Shown piece by piece: positions 24,369 through 36,149 of a DNA stretch of 43,072 bases. Every line of letters starts with the position of its first letter. Position 1 is the stretch's first letter. Source of the stretch: Agrobacterium albertimagni AOL15 (GTDB taxonomy: Bacteria > Pseudomonadota > Alphaproteobacteria > Rhizobiales > Rhizobiaceae); NCBI RefSeq assembly GCF_000300855.1, contig NZ_ALJF01000025.1, positions 1 through 43,072 of the forward strand, read 5' to 3'. A program made the translations under genes and the position numbers. Below the pieces are notes generated by a model. The model did not search any database, had not been told where the DNA came from, and was given only the letters and a program-made list of their open reading frames with translations.

Positions 24369-25610
24369 TCAGCTCCGATAATCGCCATTGATGGCGACAT
24401 ATTCCTTTGTCAGATCGCAGGTCCAGACCGTCGCCGTGCCCGACCCGAGACCGATGTCGACGGTCACGGGGATATCCTCGCGCTCCATCACGGCGGTGGT
24501 CGCCTCTTCCGAATAGGCCGGATCGCGCTCGCCATTCACGGCTACGCGCACATCGCCGAACCAGATTGCCAGCCGATCGCGATCGGCCATCTCGCCGGAC
24601 TTGCCGACAGCCATGACGATACGGCCCCAATTGGCATCTTCGCCGGCAACGGCGGTCTTCACCAGCGGCGAATTGGCGATCGACAGCGCGATTTTCTTGG
24701 CTGCGAGATCGTTTTCGGCGCCCTTGACGGTGATCTCCACCATCTTGCGCGCACCTTCACCGTCGCGCACGACCTGCAGCGCCAGATCCTTGAGGAGATC
24801 GTTCAGCGCCGCCCGGAAATCGCCGAGACGGGCATCGTCCGCCCGCTCGACCTTCGCCTGGCCATCGGCCGATGCGGCACCGGTCGCAAGCAGCATCAGC
24901 GTATCCGAGGTGGATGTGTCGCTGTCGACGGTGATGGAATTGAAGCTTGGCTCGACGCCTTCAGACAGAAGGCCCTGGAGGGCTACGGGCGCGATATCCG
25001 CATCCGTGACCACGAAGGAGAGCATGGTCGCCATGTCAGGCGCGATCATGCCGGCACCCTTGGCAATGCCGTTGATGGTGACGGTCACGCCATCGATCAC
25101 AGCACTGCGCGTCGCGACCTTCGGATAGGTATCCGTGGTCATGATCGCCTTGGCTGCCTCGAACCAGAAATCACCGGTCGCATCTGTCGCCATCTGGTCG
25201 AGCACGCCGGAAAACTTGGTCGCATCCAGCGGTTCGCCGATGACACCCGTCGACGCGAGATAGATCTCGTTCTCCCCGCAGCCCAGCGCCGCCGCTGCCG
25301 ATTTCGCCGTAAGCTCGGTCGCGGCCCTGCCCTTCACGCCGGTAAAGGCATTGGCATTACCCGAATTGACGACGACGCCGCGCGCCACGCCATGCGCCAG
25401 ATTCTGCCGGCAGAAATCGACCGGGGCCGATGGGCACTTCGACTTGGTGAAGACACCCGCCACCGAAGCCGGCTCATCAAAGGCCATCAACAGCACATCG
25501 GTGCGGTTCTTGTACTTGATGCCCGCAGCCGCGGTCGCCATCCGCACGCCGCGGATCTGAGGCATTTCGGCATAGGTTTTCGGAGCGAGGGGAGAAATGC
25601 TGGAAGACAT
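24369..25610 (-). CDS. argJ: ArgJ, glutamate N-acetyltransferase
   Basis: 413 residues. The enzyme moves acetyl from N-acetylornithine to glutamate, closing the cyclic arginine pathway, and in bifunctional forms also uses acetyl-CoA. It is made as one chain that cleaves itself before a threonine; the site is visible in KGAGMIAPDMATML, and the oxyanion part is ASTGVIG. The length is normal. The ATG at 25610 gives the typical MSSSISPLAPK start; a longer in-frame start at 25661 is discarded. The GNAT and mutT genes follow closely. Confidence 0.96.
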   Translation of the reverse strand: MSSSISPLAPKTYAEMPQIRGVRMATAAAGIKYKNRTDVLLMAFDEPASVAGVFTKSKCPSAPVDFCRQNLAHGVARGVVVNSGNANAFTGVKGRAATELTAKSAAAALGCGENEIYLASTGVIGEPLDATKFSGVLDQMATDATGDFWFEAAKAIMTTDTYPKVATRSAVIDGVTVTINGIAKGAGMIAPDMATMLSFVVTDADIAPVALQGLLSEGVEPSFNSITVDSDTSTSDTLMLLATGAASADGQAKVERADDARLGDFRAALNDLLKDLALQVVRDGEGARKMVEITVKGAENDLAAKKIALSIANSPLVKTAVAGEDANWGRIVMAVGKSGEMADRDRLAIWFGDVRVAVNGERDPAYSEEATTAVMEREDIPVTVDIGLGSGTATVWTCDLTKEYVAINGDYRS

Positions 25611-25627
25611 GGCGCGGCCCGTAATGG

Positions 25628-25650
25628 AAGGCCCGCAAACTGCGGGCCTT
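25628..25650 (-). terminator. hairpin between parvulin gene and argJ
   Basis: A perfect 10-bp stem (AAGGCCCGCA with TGCGGGCCTT) and 3-base loop, 27 bases after the isomerase stop and just before argJ. No T-run follows on the minus strand, so it may protect the upstream mRNA end or attenuate read-through into argJ rather than stop transcription fully. Confidence 0.5.
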
Positions 25651-25676
25651 GGAACAAACAACGATTGGGGAAGAGC

Positions 25677-26528
25677 TTACTGCTGCTCTGCCTTGTTGGC
25701 TTCTTCGTAGCCCTTGCGCAGGGCTTCGTCGACGATCTCGATCGTCTGCTCGGTCTTCGCCTTTTCGATCAGCTCGAGATACTTGTCGCGCATCACGAGC
25801 TGGCGAACCTGCTGCTCGACGGCTTCGAAGGCCGGCGGCGGAGCATCACGCTTGTCTTCGACAAGGATAACGTGGAAACCGAACTGGGTCTGAACCGGGG
25901 TCTTCGTGTAAGTGCCCTTTTCGAGCGCGAAAGCCACCTCTTCAAACTCGGGGACCATGCGGCCCTTGGTGAAATAGCCGAGGTCGCCACCTTCCGTCTT
26001 GTTCGGGTCGGTCGACTTTTCCTTGGCGATTTCGATGAAGTCCTTGCCGGCATCGAGATCGGTGATGATCTGCTTCGCCTCTTCCTCGGTCTTCACCAGG
26101 ATGTGGCGGGCGCGCACTTCTTCCTGCTTCGGAAGCGCTGCGACCTCCTGGTCATAGCGTGCCTTCACTTCGTCTTCGGTCACGGCATCGACGACGTTCT
26201 TCTTGAAGAAAGCGTTGTGCAATTCGCGTTCGGCGATGAAGGCCATGCGGCGCTTGTATTCCGGATCGTCCTGCAGACCCTCCGCCGTCGCGTTTGCCGC
26301 GAGCAGCTTGACGTCGATGGCGCCGGAAAGGGCTGCGACCTTCTTCTGCTCGTCGGGAAGCTGCGACAGCTGCGGATCGAGGTTGGCGACTGCCAAGTCG
26401 AGTTCGGACTGGGTGATCTCGAGATCGCCGACCTTTGCGACGACAGTGGCGTCCTGAGCGAAAGCCGCACCGGTGAGGGCCGAGAGGGAAACGCAGGCGG
26501 CAAGCACGATTTTATTGAGGCGAAGCAT
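25677..26528 (-). CDS. secreted parvulin-type peptidylprolyl isomerase
   Basis: 283 residues. A signal peptide (about 1-24, cut after AFA) is followed by a SurA/PrsA-like helical N-domain (about 28-135), a parvulin domain (about 140-235: VRARHILVKTEEEA, GGDLGYFTKGRMVPEFEE, TQFGFHVILVED) and a helical tail. It acts in the periplasm on exported proteins. The start has GAAAGG six bases upstream. It is divergent from secA, so the export motor and a folding helper for exported proteins share one 245-base control region. Confidence 0.93.
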   Translation of the reverse strand: MLRLNKIVLAACVSLSALTGAAFAQDATVVAKVGDLEITQSELDLAVANLDPQLSQLPDEQKKVAALSGAIDVKLLAANATAEGLQDDPEYKRRMAFIAERELHNAFFKKNVVDAVTEDEVKARYDQEVAALPKQEEVRARHILVKTEEEAKQIITDLDAGKDFIEIAKEKSTDPNKTEGGDLGYFTKGRMVPEFEEVAFALEKGTYTKTPVQTQFGFHVILVEDKRDAPPPAFEAVEQQVRQLVMRDKYLELIEKAKTEQTIEIVDEALRKGYEEANKAEQQ

Positions 26529-26629
26529 GAAAGACCTTTCGGATGGTGAACCGTTTCAAGACCGTTCGAATCGGGCAAAATATTGTCAGATGCCCGGCGA
26601 CCGAGGGGATTTGGCACCAGCCTGCGCCG

Positions 26630-26658
26630 TTGACATCATTCGACCCCCCTCTTATCTG
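26630..26658 (+). promoter_or_regulatory. sigma-70 promoter of secA
   Basis: TTGACA (26630-26635), 17 bases, TATCTG (26653-26658): a perfect -35 and a fair -10. Predicted start near 26665, giving a leader of about 110 bases before the secA ATG. The ribosome-binding site AAGGA lies eight bases before that ATG. Confidence 0.65.
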
Positions 26659-26773
26659 TCACGCAACCTCGCGTCCAGAGTAGTTTCAGGACGCCTTGTG
26701 CCTATTCGTCCACGCTAATGGTGGTCTGAAGGGTACGTCAACGATATGACGAAGGTCAGAAAGGACCATCGAT

Positions 26774-29470
<2,697 letters not shown>

Positions 29471-29517
29471 CCGTGAGGGTTTGAGGCTTTTTCAACCTTT
29501 CGCCTTTAGCCTCTGAC

Positions 29518-29555
29518 AAAAGGGGAACCGCGCCAAACGGCCCGGTTCCCCTTTT
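29518..29555 (+). terminator. intrinsic terminator of secA
   Basis: A 13-bp perfect stem (AAAAGGGGAACCG with CGGTTCCCCTTTT) around a 12-base loop; the T's are part of the 3' arm. It lies about 50 bases after the secA stop and just before the next gene's ribosome-binding site. Confidence 0.88.
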
Positions 29556-29570
29556 CCTTTGGAGGGCTTG

Positions 29571-30776
29571 ATGTCGGCTGTGACAGCGCGGGAGCACCAG
29601 TGGGATTGGCTGCGCGCCTTCCTGATGCTCCTCGGCATCCCCTACCACGCCGCAATGGCCTACAACGCCCGCGTCCTCTGGGACATTCAATCGCCTGAAA
29701 AGAGCGAGATCCTGACCTTCCTGAGCGGCGTGCTCGTGACCTTTCGCATGCCCGCCTTCTTCATCGTGGCCGGATACTTCGCGGCCATGATGCTGGAGAG
29801 ACGCAAGCCCGCATCGTGGCTTCGCGGCCGGATCATCCGCCTCGGAATCCCCTTCCTCACCGGGCTGGTGTTGCTCGCGCCGATCCAGATTGCCGTGATC
29901 GATCTCGAAACTGCCCTTACCGGCGCAATCTCGATGACCACGGCGCTCGATCAGGTCGGCGAGGATCTCATCCATCCCGGCGCCAACTGGATCATGCATC
30001 TCTGGTTCCTGCCGGCGCTCCTCGCCTATAGCGGGCTCTTGGTGCTGATCATGGCGGGACGCCGCTTCGGGCGTTTAGATCACGTCATCGAGCGCACCGA
30101 GGCGATCTGCCGGGCGCGCCCAGGGCTGACGCTCATGCTCCTGATCCTCGCGACCGCGGCATGGGAGATGATGATCCACCTCTCGCATCAGGACATGCTG
30201 GCGCGACCGGGTGCCCTTCCCTATCTCCTCGCCCATGGCATCGATCCCTATCTCCGCTACCTGCCCTTCTTCCTGATCGGCGCCGTCCTCAGGGCCTCGC
30301 CGGATATCCGTTGTGCTCTCGTCTGGACGAAGGGCTACGGCCTGCCTGCATTCGGCATCGCCGCCGCGATCCTCGCCGCAGCGCTGCGCGGGGTGGAAGC
30401 CGGCACTTGGGGCATCACCTACGACGCGTTCGACGGCGCGGCTGCCATCCTCCTGAGCGTCGTTCTCATCGGCATCGCCAAACGCTTCTGGAACCGTCCG
30501 GACCCGCGCATCGACCGCATCGTCGACGCCTCCTTCAGCATCTACCTGCTGCACCATCCCATCATCTACGCGCTTGCGGCACTCTTCATCCTGGCGGAAT
30601 CGCCGCCGGTCGTGGAGTTCTTCCTGATCTGCCTCGCGACTTTCGCCTTGTCCTATGGCATCCACCGCCTGATCCGGCGCTCGCCCCTGGCGCTCTTCCT
30701 TTTCAACGGCGTGCGACCCGCCCTCAATTCGGGGAACACCGACCGGCCGGATAGGCGGCTGCCCACACTTCGTTAA
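29571..30776 (+). CDS. acyltransferase-3 family membrane protein
   Basis: 401 residues with about ten membrane spans. The N-terminal REHQWDWLRAFLMLLGIPYHAAM carries the conserved His of the acyltransferase-3 family (OafA/OpgC/ExoZ type), which O-acylates sugars of polysaccharides, glucans or lipids on the outside of the membrane. FRMPAFFIVAGYFAAMML and the late FSIYLLHHPIIYA are further family signatures. The substrate is not predictable. The start at 29571 has GGAGG five bases upstream; an in-frame TTG at 29559 is discarded. It stands first in a plus-strand group with a flippase and a GNAT. Confidence 0.88.
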   Translation: MSAVTAREHQWDWLRAFLMLLGIPYHAAMAYNARVLWDIQSPEKSEILTFLSGVLVTFRMPAFFIVAGYFAAMMLERRKPASWLRGRIIRLGIPFLTGLVLLAPIQIAVIDLETALTGAISMTTALDQVGEDLIHPGANWIMHLWFLPALLAYSGLLVLIMAGRRFGRLDHVIERTEAICRARPGLTLMLLILATAAWEMMIHLSHQDMLARPGALPYLLAHGIDPYLRYLPFFLIGAVLRASPDIRCALVWTKGYGLPAFGIAAAILAAALRGVEAGTWGITYDAFDGAAAILLSVVLIGIAKRFWNRPDPRIDRIVDASFSIYLLHHPIIYALAALFILAESPPVVEFFLICLATFALSYGIHRLIRRSPLALFLFNGVRPALNSGNTDRPDRRLPTLR

Positions 30777-30838
30777 CCCTGATCTGTCATCACTGGTCAC
30801 TCTATTCCGACCCAGCGAGAAGTATTGCGTCCGTACCG

Positions 30839-32233
30839 ATGACTGTTCTGGAAGCAGCGGAAAAATGGTTGCCCGCGGGCCTGCGTCTCGTGCGCGCGCT
30901 GCGTGCTGAAGACGATACGGCCCGCGCCCAGCGCATGGCCGCGATCGCCTTTGCCGTCCGCATCGTCAGTGCCGCCATCGCCTTCGTGTCGCAGATCATT
31001 CAGGCCCGCCTGATGGGCGAGTTCGAATACGGCATTTTCGTCTTCGTCTGGGTTTTGGTCGTTCTCGCCGGCAATTTCTCCTGCCTCGGCTTCCACACCG
31101 CCGTCATTCGCTTCCTTCCGCAATACGACCAGGACAAGGCCGATGCCGAGATCCGCGGCTTGACCTCCACGGCACGCCTCTTTGCCATGACGAGCGCGAG
31201 CATCCTGGCACTCGGCGGCATCGCGGCCCTGCATTTCTTCGGAAACAGCATCGAGCACTATTACCTCGTCCCCCTCTTTCTCGCCGTCTTCGCCCTGCCG
31301 ATGATCGCGCTTGGCGACGTGCTTGACGGCACGGCCCGGGCCAATCGCTGGGCCCTGCTCGGCTTGAGCCCCACCTATATCGTCCGTCCGACCCTGATCC
31401 TGGCCATCATGCTTCTGGCCGTCAGCGGCGGTGCGCCCGCAACCGCTGTCACCGCTATGCAGGCAGCGCTCGCCGCAACCTATCTGACGACACTCGGACA
31501 GTTCTTGCTGGTCGACCGCCGCCTGGTGAACCGCTACGCGCGTGGCGATCGCAAGATCGATTTTGCCGGCTGGTTCAAGGTCGCCCTGCCGATATTCTTC
31601 ATCGAAGGCTTCGGCTTTCTGCTGACCAATTCGGATGTCATCGTCGTCGGCCTCTATCTGCCGCCGGACCAGGTCGCCGTCTATTTTGCCGCCGCCAAGA
31701 CCATGGCGCTCATGCAGTTTGTCTTCTTCGCGGTAAAGGCCGGCGCGACGCCGCGTTTTTCCAGCCTGATGGCCGAAGGTGACCGCCGGGGACTGAGCAG
31801 CTTTGCGGGCACGGCCGCGCGCTGGAGTTTCTGGCCCTCACTGGCCGTCGGCATCGTCGTCCTGATGCTCGGGGATCTGCTGCTCGGTCTCTTCGGCTCC
31901 GCCTTCACCGCCGGTTACATGCTGATGGTGATCCTCTTTGCCGGCAACATGGCAAAGGCGCTTGTCGGTCCGGCCGAAATGCTCCTGACCATGGCCGGGC
32001 GACAGCAGCTCTGCGTCGCCGTCTATGCGGTGGCGCTCACCTGCAATATCGGCCTCAACATCACACTGATCCCCGCCTGGGGCCTGGCCGGCGCGGCAAC
32101 CGCGACCGCCACGGCCATGGCCGTCGAAGCCGTGCTCCTGCACATCGCGGTCCGCCGCGCACTCGGCATCGTCGTCTTCGCCTTTGCCGATCCGCATGCC
32201 CTGACGCCCCGCACGGAGGCCGTCCGCCCATGA
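30839..32233 (+). CDS. polysaccharide flippase-like membrane protein (MATE/Wzx type)
   Basis: 464 residues with about 12 to 14 membrane spans in the oligosaccharide-flippase layout (QIIQARLMGEFEYGIFVFVWVLVVL near the start; FLLTNSDVIVVGLYLPPDQVAVYFAAAKTMAL in the middle; KALVGPAEMLLTMAGRQQL later). Such proteins move lipid-linked sugar units across the inner membrane. There is no glycosyltransferase next to it, so the substrate is unknown. Its stop overlaps the next start (ATGA), coupling it to the GNAT-fold protein. Confidence 0.87.
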   Translation: MTVLEAAEKWLPAGLRLVRALRAEDDTARAQRMAAIAFAVRIVSAAIAFVSQIIQARLMGEFEYGIFVFVWVLVVLAGNFSCLGFHTAVIRFLPQYDQDKADAEIRGLTSTARLFAMTSASILALGGIAALHFFGNSIEHYYLVPLFLAVFALPMIALGDVLDGTARANRWALLGLSPTYIVRPTLILAIMLLAVSGGAPATAVTAMQAALAATYLTTLGQFLLVDRRLVNRYARGDRKIDFAGWFKVALPIFFIEGFGFLLTNSDVIVVGLYLPPDQVAVYFAAAKTMALMQFVFFAVKAGATPRFSSLMAEGDRRGLSSFAGTAARWSFWPSLAVGIVVLMLGDLLLGLFGSAFTAGYMLMVILFAGNMAKALVGPAEMLLTMAGRQQLCVAVYAVALTCNIGLNITLIPAWGLAGAATATATAMAVEAVLLHIAVRRALGIVVFAFADPHALTPRTEAVRP

Positions 32234-33501
32234 CCGACAGCATCTACGACGAGAGCATGAACAGCGGCGCCAACCGCCTGGTCGGCAGCCTTGCCGGTGC
32301 CCGTGTGAAGCCCGTGGCGGAAACGGAGGTCGCGACCGGCCGCGCCGGCCGCCGGCTGAGCATCTATCCGAGCCAGATGGGCTACGAGCTCCAGGACGAA
32401 CTCGACTACCTGACCTACCGGGTCATGGAAGCCAATGTCTTCTTCGCCCCGCGCTTCCTCGCCCCGGCGATGCCGCGGCTGGAGGAGCGCCAGGTCCGTT
32501 TTGCCGTCATCCGTGACGAGGACGATCGCCGCTCGCGCCTGCGTCTCCTCTTTCCCTTCTCGATCGAAAAGCCCGGCTTCTCCGTCGGCCCCTCGATCAT
32601 TCGTGTCTGGGCCAATCCCTTCGGGCCGCTCGGCACGCCTCTGGTCGATGCCGAAGGGGCGGCGGAGACGATCGACAACATGCTCGACGCTCTCGCCCAT
32701 GCCGAAGCGCGGCTTCCCGGCGTACTCGTCATTCCGGATCTGCGGCTCGACGGACGTTTCGCCCAGCTCGCCCGTGCCGTGGCGCTTGCCCGTGACCTGC
32801 CTCTGACCATCACCAACGAATACCAGCGCCCCATGCTGGAGAGCCAGCTGGACGGACCAGCCTATCTGCAGTCGACGCTCAGCAAGAGCCACCTGCGCGA
32901 GATGCGACGTCAGGCAAAGCTGCTCTCCGCCCAGGGAACGCTAAGCTACAACGTCGCCCGCCAGCCGGAAGAGATCCGTCTGCGGATGGAAGAGTTTCTG
33001 GCGCTGGAAGCCAGCGGCTGGAAGGGGCGCAAGCGCTCCGCCATGGTCAACGATCGTCTGCGTGCGGCCTTCGCCCGCGAGGCCATCACCAATCTTGCCG
33101 AAGCCGATGCCGTGCGTATCCACACGCTCGACCTCGATGGCCGGGCGATCGCCTCCATGGTCGTCTTCATCATGGCCGGCGAGGCCTATACCTGGAAGAC
33201 CGCCTATGACGAGCGCTATGCGAGGTTCTCGCCCGGCAAGCTGTTGATGGCGGATCTCACCGAATGGCATCTCGACGATGCCAACATCGAGCGCACCGAC
33301 AGCTGTGCGGCCCCCGACCACCCGATCATGAGCCGCTTCTGGACGGAGCGCGAGGCCATGGGCACCCTGGTGATCGGCCTGAAAACCAATGCCGACCGTG
33401 ACGTGCGCCAGGTCGGTGCACAGCTGCACATGTATCGCAACACGCGCAACATCGCCCGCATCCTGCGCGACAAGGTGCTGAACCGCCGCTTTGGCGGCTG
33501 A
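32230..33501 (+). CDS. FemAB/CelD-like GNAT acetyltransferase
   Basis: 423 residues; it resembles the Acetyltransf_6 (BioF2/CelD) group. YLQSTLSKSHLREMRRQAKLL and the later MVVFIMAGEAYTWKTAYDERYARFSPGKLLM are the recognisable family pieces, the latter being the typical substrate/acyl-CoA core. There are no membrane spans. CelD-type proteins accompany cellulose or other exopolysaccharide genes. Coupled to the flippase by a 4-base overlap, so it may modify the exported polymer or its precursor; that is inference. Confidence 0.84.
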   Translation: MTDSIYDESMNSGANRLVGSLAGARVKPVAETEVATGRAGRRLSIYPSQMGYELQDELDYLTYRVMEANVFFAPRFLAPAMPRLEERQVRFAVIRDEDDRRSRLRLLFPFSIEKPGFSVGPSIIRVWANPFGPLGTPLVDAEGAAETIDNMLDALAHAEARLPGVLVIPDLRLDGRFAQLARAVALARDLPLTITNEYQRPMLESQLDGPAYLQSTLSKSHLREMRRQAKLLSAQGTLSYNVARQPEEIRLRMEEFLALEASGWKGRKRSAMVNDRLRAAFAREAITNLAEADAVRIHTLDLDGRAIASMVVFIMAGEAYTWKTAYDERYARFSPGKLLMADLTEWHLDDANIERTDSCAAPDHPIMSRFWTEREAMGTLVIGLKTNADRDVRQVGAQLHMYRNTRNIARILRDKVLNRRFGG

Positions 33502-33533
33502 AAGCGGGTTGAGCGGCGAGCAAGCGCAGAGGC

Positions 33534-35168
33534 TCAGCTCGCCTTGGCGATTTCCTGATCCCGCAAGAGCCGGCGGATCACCTTGCCGCTGGTCGTCAGC
33601 GGAAGCTCGGTGACGAATTCTACCTCGCGCGGATATTCGTGCATCGACAACCGGTTCTTCACCCAGTCGCGAATTTCGGCCGACAGCGCTGGCTGCGCCG
33701 TATATCCGTCCTGCAGCACGACGAAGGCCTTGACGATCTCCGTCCGCAGCACATCCGGCTTGCCGATGACGGCTGCGAGCCGCACCGCCGGATGCCCGAT
33801 CAGGCAGTCCTCGATCTCGGCCGGCCCGATGCGATAGCCAGACGAGGTGATCACATCGTCGTCACGGCCGAAGAACTGCACATAGCCCTCTTCGTCCTGC
33901 CGTCCGAGATCGCCGGTCTTCATCCAGTCGCCGACGAACTTTTCCGCCGTCGCCTTATCGTTGTTCCAGTATCCCAGGAACATCACCGGATCCGGACGTT
34001 TGATCGCCACCTGCCCGGTTTCGCCGGCCGGCAATTCCCGCCCCTCGGCATCGATGATCGCCACCTCATGGCCCGGCACGGCCTTGCCGATGAAACCGCC
34101 CTTGGAGATCCCGAGATGGGCCGCCGAGGACAGCACGAAATTGCATTCCGTCTGGCCGTAGAACTCGTTGGGCACGATGCCGAGCGCCGTCTTCACCCAT
34201 TCATAGGTCTCGCGCCCGAGCGATTCTCCGGCTGACCCGATGCTGCGCAGCACGAGATCATAGGCCTCGCGGGGCTTCTCGACCGACTTCAGCAGCCGAA
34301 GCGCCGTCGGCGGAATGAAGGCATTGCGCACCTTCATCTCTGCCATGATCCGGAAGGCCATATGCGGATCGAATTTCTGCGCCGGTGAGGACACGACCGG
34401 CACACCGAGCATCAGCGCCGGCAAAAGCGCATTGAGCAGCCCGCCGGCCCAGGCCCAGTCGGAGGGTGTCCAGATCTTGTCGTCAGGCTGCGGCAGAAAG
34501 TCATGCGCCAACTGGAAGCCGGGGATGTGACCGGCCAGCACGCGATGTCCGTGCAGCGCACCCTTGGGCGGCCCCGTCGTACCCGAGGTGTAGATCATCA
34601 ACGCGGGCGTATCGGGACCGCTCTCGACAATGTCGAACATGCCGGACCGGCCCTCGATCATTGAACGGAAACCGATGACATCGGGACCGGGACCATCGAC
34701 CGAGATCACCGTCTGCAGCGCCGGCAGACGGGCCTTGATGGCTTTGAGCCTCTGCAGGCCGAAACTGTTGGTGACGATCACGCGGGCGCCGGCATCCCTG
34801 AGCCGGTATTCCAGCGCCTCTTCGCCAAAGAGCAGTGCAAGCGGCAGCGTAATCGCACCCATCTTGTAGATCGCGACATGCGCAATGAACGTTTCAAAGC
34901 ATTGCGGCATGAGAAGCGCCACACGGTCACCCCTGAAGACGCCAAGCTCGGTCAAGGCCTCGGCCAGTGCCGAGGACTGCGACGAGAGTTCGCCATAGGT
35001 CATCGAAAGATGCCGGCCATCGGGCGAGAAGTGCTGAAGGCACACGCGCTCGGGATGCTTCGCCGCCCAGTCGTCGGCGACCACGCGCCCGATGTTAAAA
35101 TCGTTAGGAATTTTCCAGCGGAATTCGCGGCGCAGGGCCTCGAAGGTCTCGCGCGGCTCAAGCAGCAT
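33534..35168 (-). CDS. acyl-CoA synthetase (AMP-forming)
   Basis: A 544-residue ANL-family enzyme that activates a carboxylic acid to acyl-CoA through acyl-AMP. The P-loop motif YTSGTTGPPKGALHGH (about 193), NEFYGQTECN (about 330), WMKTGDLGRQDEEGYVQFFGRDDDVI (about 410) and the C-terminal catalytic lysine in TTSGKVIRR (about 530) are all present. The sequence is close to acetyl/medium-chain types; the substrate is uncertain. It is convergent with the GNAT gene (32 bases apart) and has about 200 bases of free upstream sequence. Confidence 0.9.
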   Translation of the reverse strand: MLLEPRETFEALRREFRWKIPNDFNIGRVVADDWAAKHPERVCLQHFSPDGRHLSMTYGELSSQSSALAEALTELGVFRGDRVALLMPQCFETFIAHVAIYKMGAITLPLALLFGEEALEYRLRDAGARVIVTNSFGLQRLKAIKARLPALQTVISVDGPGPDVIGFRSMIEGRSGMFDIVESGPDTPALMIYTSGTTGPPKGALHGHRVLAGHIPGFQLAHDFLPQPDDKIWTPSDWAWAGGLLNALLPALMLGVPVVSSPAQKFDPHMAFRIMAEMKVRNAFIPPTALRLLKSVEKPREAYDLVLRSIGSAGESLGRETYEWVKTALGIVPNEFYGQTECNFVLSSAAHLGISKGGFIGKAVPGHEVAIIDAEGRELPAGETGQVAIKRPDPVMFLGYWNNDKATAEKFVGDWMKTGDLGRQDEEGYVQFFGRDDDVITSSGYRIGPAEIEDCLIGHPAVRLAAVIGKPDVLRTEIVKAFVVLQDGYTAQPALSAEIRDWVKNRLSMHEYPREVEFVTELPLTTSGKVIRRLLRDQEIAKAS

Positions 35169-35371
35169 GGCTGAGTGTCCGGATCGTCATGTTGTCAGTG
35201 CTAACATTCATCTCGCAAGTGCACAACAAGCGGCACACATTAGCGTGAACGACCGGCAAACGGGAGAAGGCGACAGGCTGGGCAATAGGCGAGGAACCGG
35301 CAAGAGGCGATGACATCAGCTCTCCAAAGGCAGAGCAACGCCCCTCCATGCGCGCGAACTGCCTTGAAAGA

Positions 35372-35863
35372 TCAGCCCTTGGCTTGGGCGCCCTCTGCGC
35401 GCATCAAGGCAACCAGCGCCTTGAGCTCGCCGGCACGTACCATCTGCGCCGGCGTGCGCCCGGCAAAAGCCTCGAGCTTCTGGCTGCGATACCACTTCTC
35501 TGCCGCCTCCTTCGCGCCGAGCCGCTTCATCGCAAGCGTCAGAACCAGCGTCTTTGCATCGGCAGCCGACACGGTACCGGCCTCGATAGCTGCATCGATA
35601 CGGGCGATCTGCGTCTGGACAGACTGCTGCCGAAGCTTCTGGCGCATGGCCGCAACCTGCGGCGCAACCGGTGCCACGATGTTGATCTTCTGCTTGCCAT
35701 CAACAGGAGCGGCAGGCGACGCGGCCAGGGATGCAGCCGCCTGCGGCTTGCCTTTGCCCTTGGCGGCAACGAGCTGCGCCGGCACCTTCGGCAACAGGCC
35801 GGCATCCACCACCACCTGCTGGACAGGTTGCGCCATACGGATCTTCTTCCCGGTGTTGCTCAT
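35372..35863 (-). CDS. unrecognised Ala/Lys-rich small protein
   Basis: 163 residues. The N-terminal part (about 1-65) is low-complexity Ala/Pro/Lys/Val; the C-terminal part (about 70-160) is helical, with RQQSVQTQIARIDAAIEAG, VLTLAMKRLGAKEAAEKWYRSQ and a closing FAGRTPAQMVRAGELKALV. That last piece faintly resembles the toxin-binding end of MbcA/ParS-type antitoxins (pattern GxTP, hydrophobic, G, hydrophobic V), but no toxin is adjacent and I do not assign it. A longer in-frame reading runs into the tRNA gene and is rejected; the ATG at 35863 is used, with a weak ribosome-binding site. It lies directly downstream of tRNA-Leu, same strand. Confidence 0.65.
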   Translation of the reverse strand: MSNTGKKIRMAQPVQQVVVDAGLLPKVPAQLVAAKGKGKPQAAASLAASPAAPVDGKQKINIVAPVAPQVAAMRQKLRQQSVQTQIARIDAAIEAGTVSAADAKTLVLTLAMKRLGAKEAAEKWYRSQKLEAFAGRTPAQMVRAGELKALVALMRAEGAQAKG

Positions 35864-35885
35864 GCCTTCTGCCTTTTTGAGATTG

Positions 35886-35970
35886 TGGTGCCCCATGCCG
35901 GAATCGAACCAGCACTCCTTTCGGAACTCGATTTTGAGTCGAGCGCGTCTACCAGTTCCGCCAATGGGGC
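35886..35970 (-). tRNA. tRNA-Leu (anticodon CAA)
   Basis: On the minus strand the acceptor arms GCCCCAT and ATGGGGC pair fully, followed by discriminator A and an encoded CCA (85 bases in all). The anticodon stem CTCGA/TCGAG encloses the loop CTCAAAA, giving anticodon CAA, which reads UUG. The long variable arm (TTCC, GAAA, GGAG) marks the class II tRNA of leucine, and GGTTCGATTCC is the T-arm. Confidence 0.97.
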
Positions 35971-36149
35971 ACATGAGCGTCGGATGGACAGCGCCGGACT
36001 ATACGAGCCGGGGTGTTTCGGTCAACGCCTTTTTCGAGCATCACTTCACGCAATCGTTCACTGCTTGCGTCCGACGGCGCGGCGGCACCATTTACAGGCG
36101 GCCATGCGCACCCTAGAACGCCGTGAACCATCTACCCACGGAAGTCTCA

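Noticed and set aside
24012..26549. 845-codon open frame on the plus strand
   Set aside because: It lies antisense to argJ and the parvulin gene. High third-position GC removes stops in this antisense frame. Its protein is a His/Arg/Asp-rich mix with no domain.
35886..35970. tRNA-Leu as an integration site of a mobile island
   Set aside because: No integrase, no duplicated tRNA 3' end nearby, and flanking genes look like ordinary core genes.
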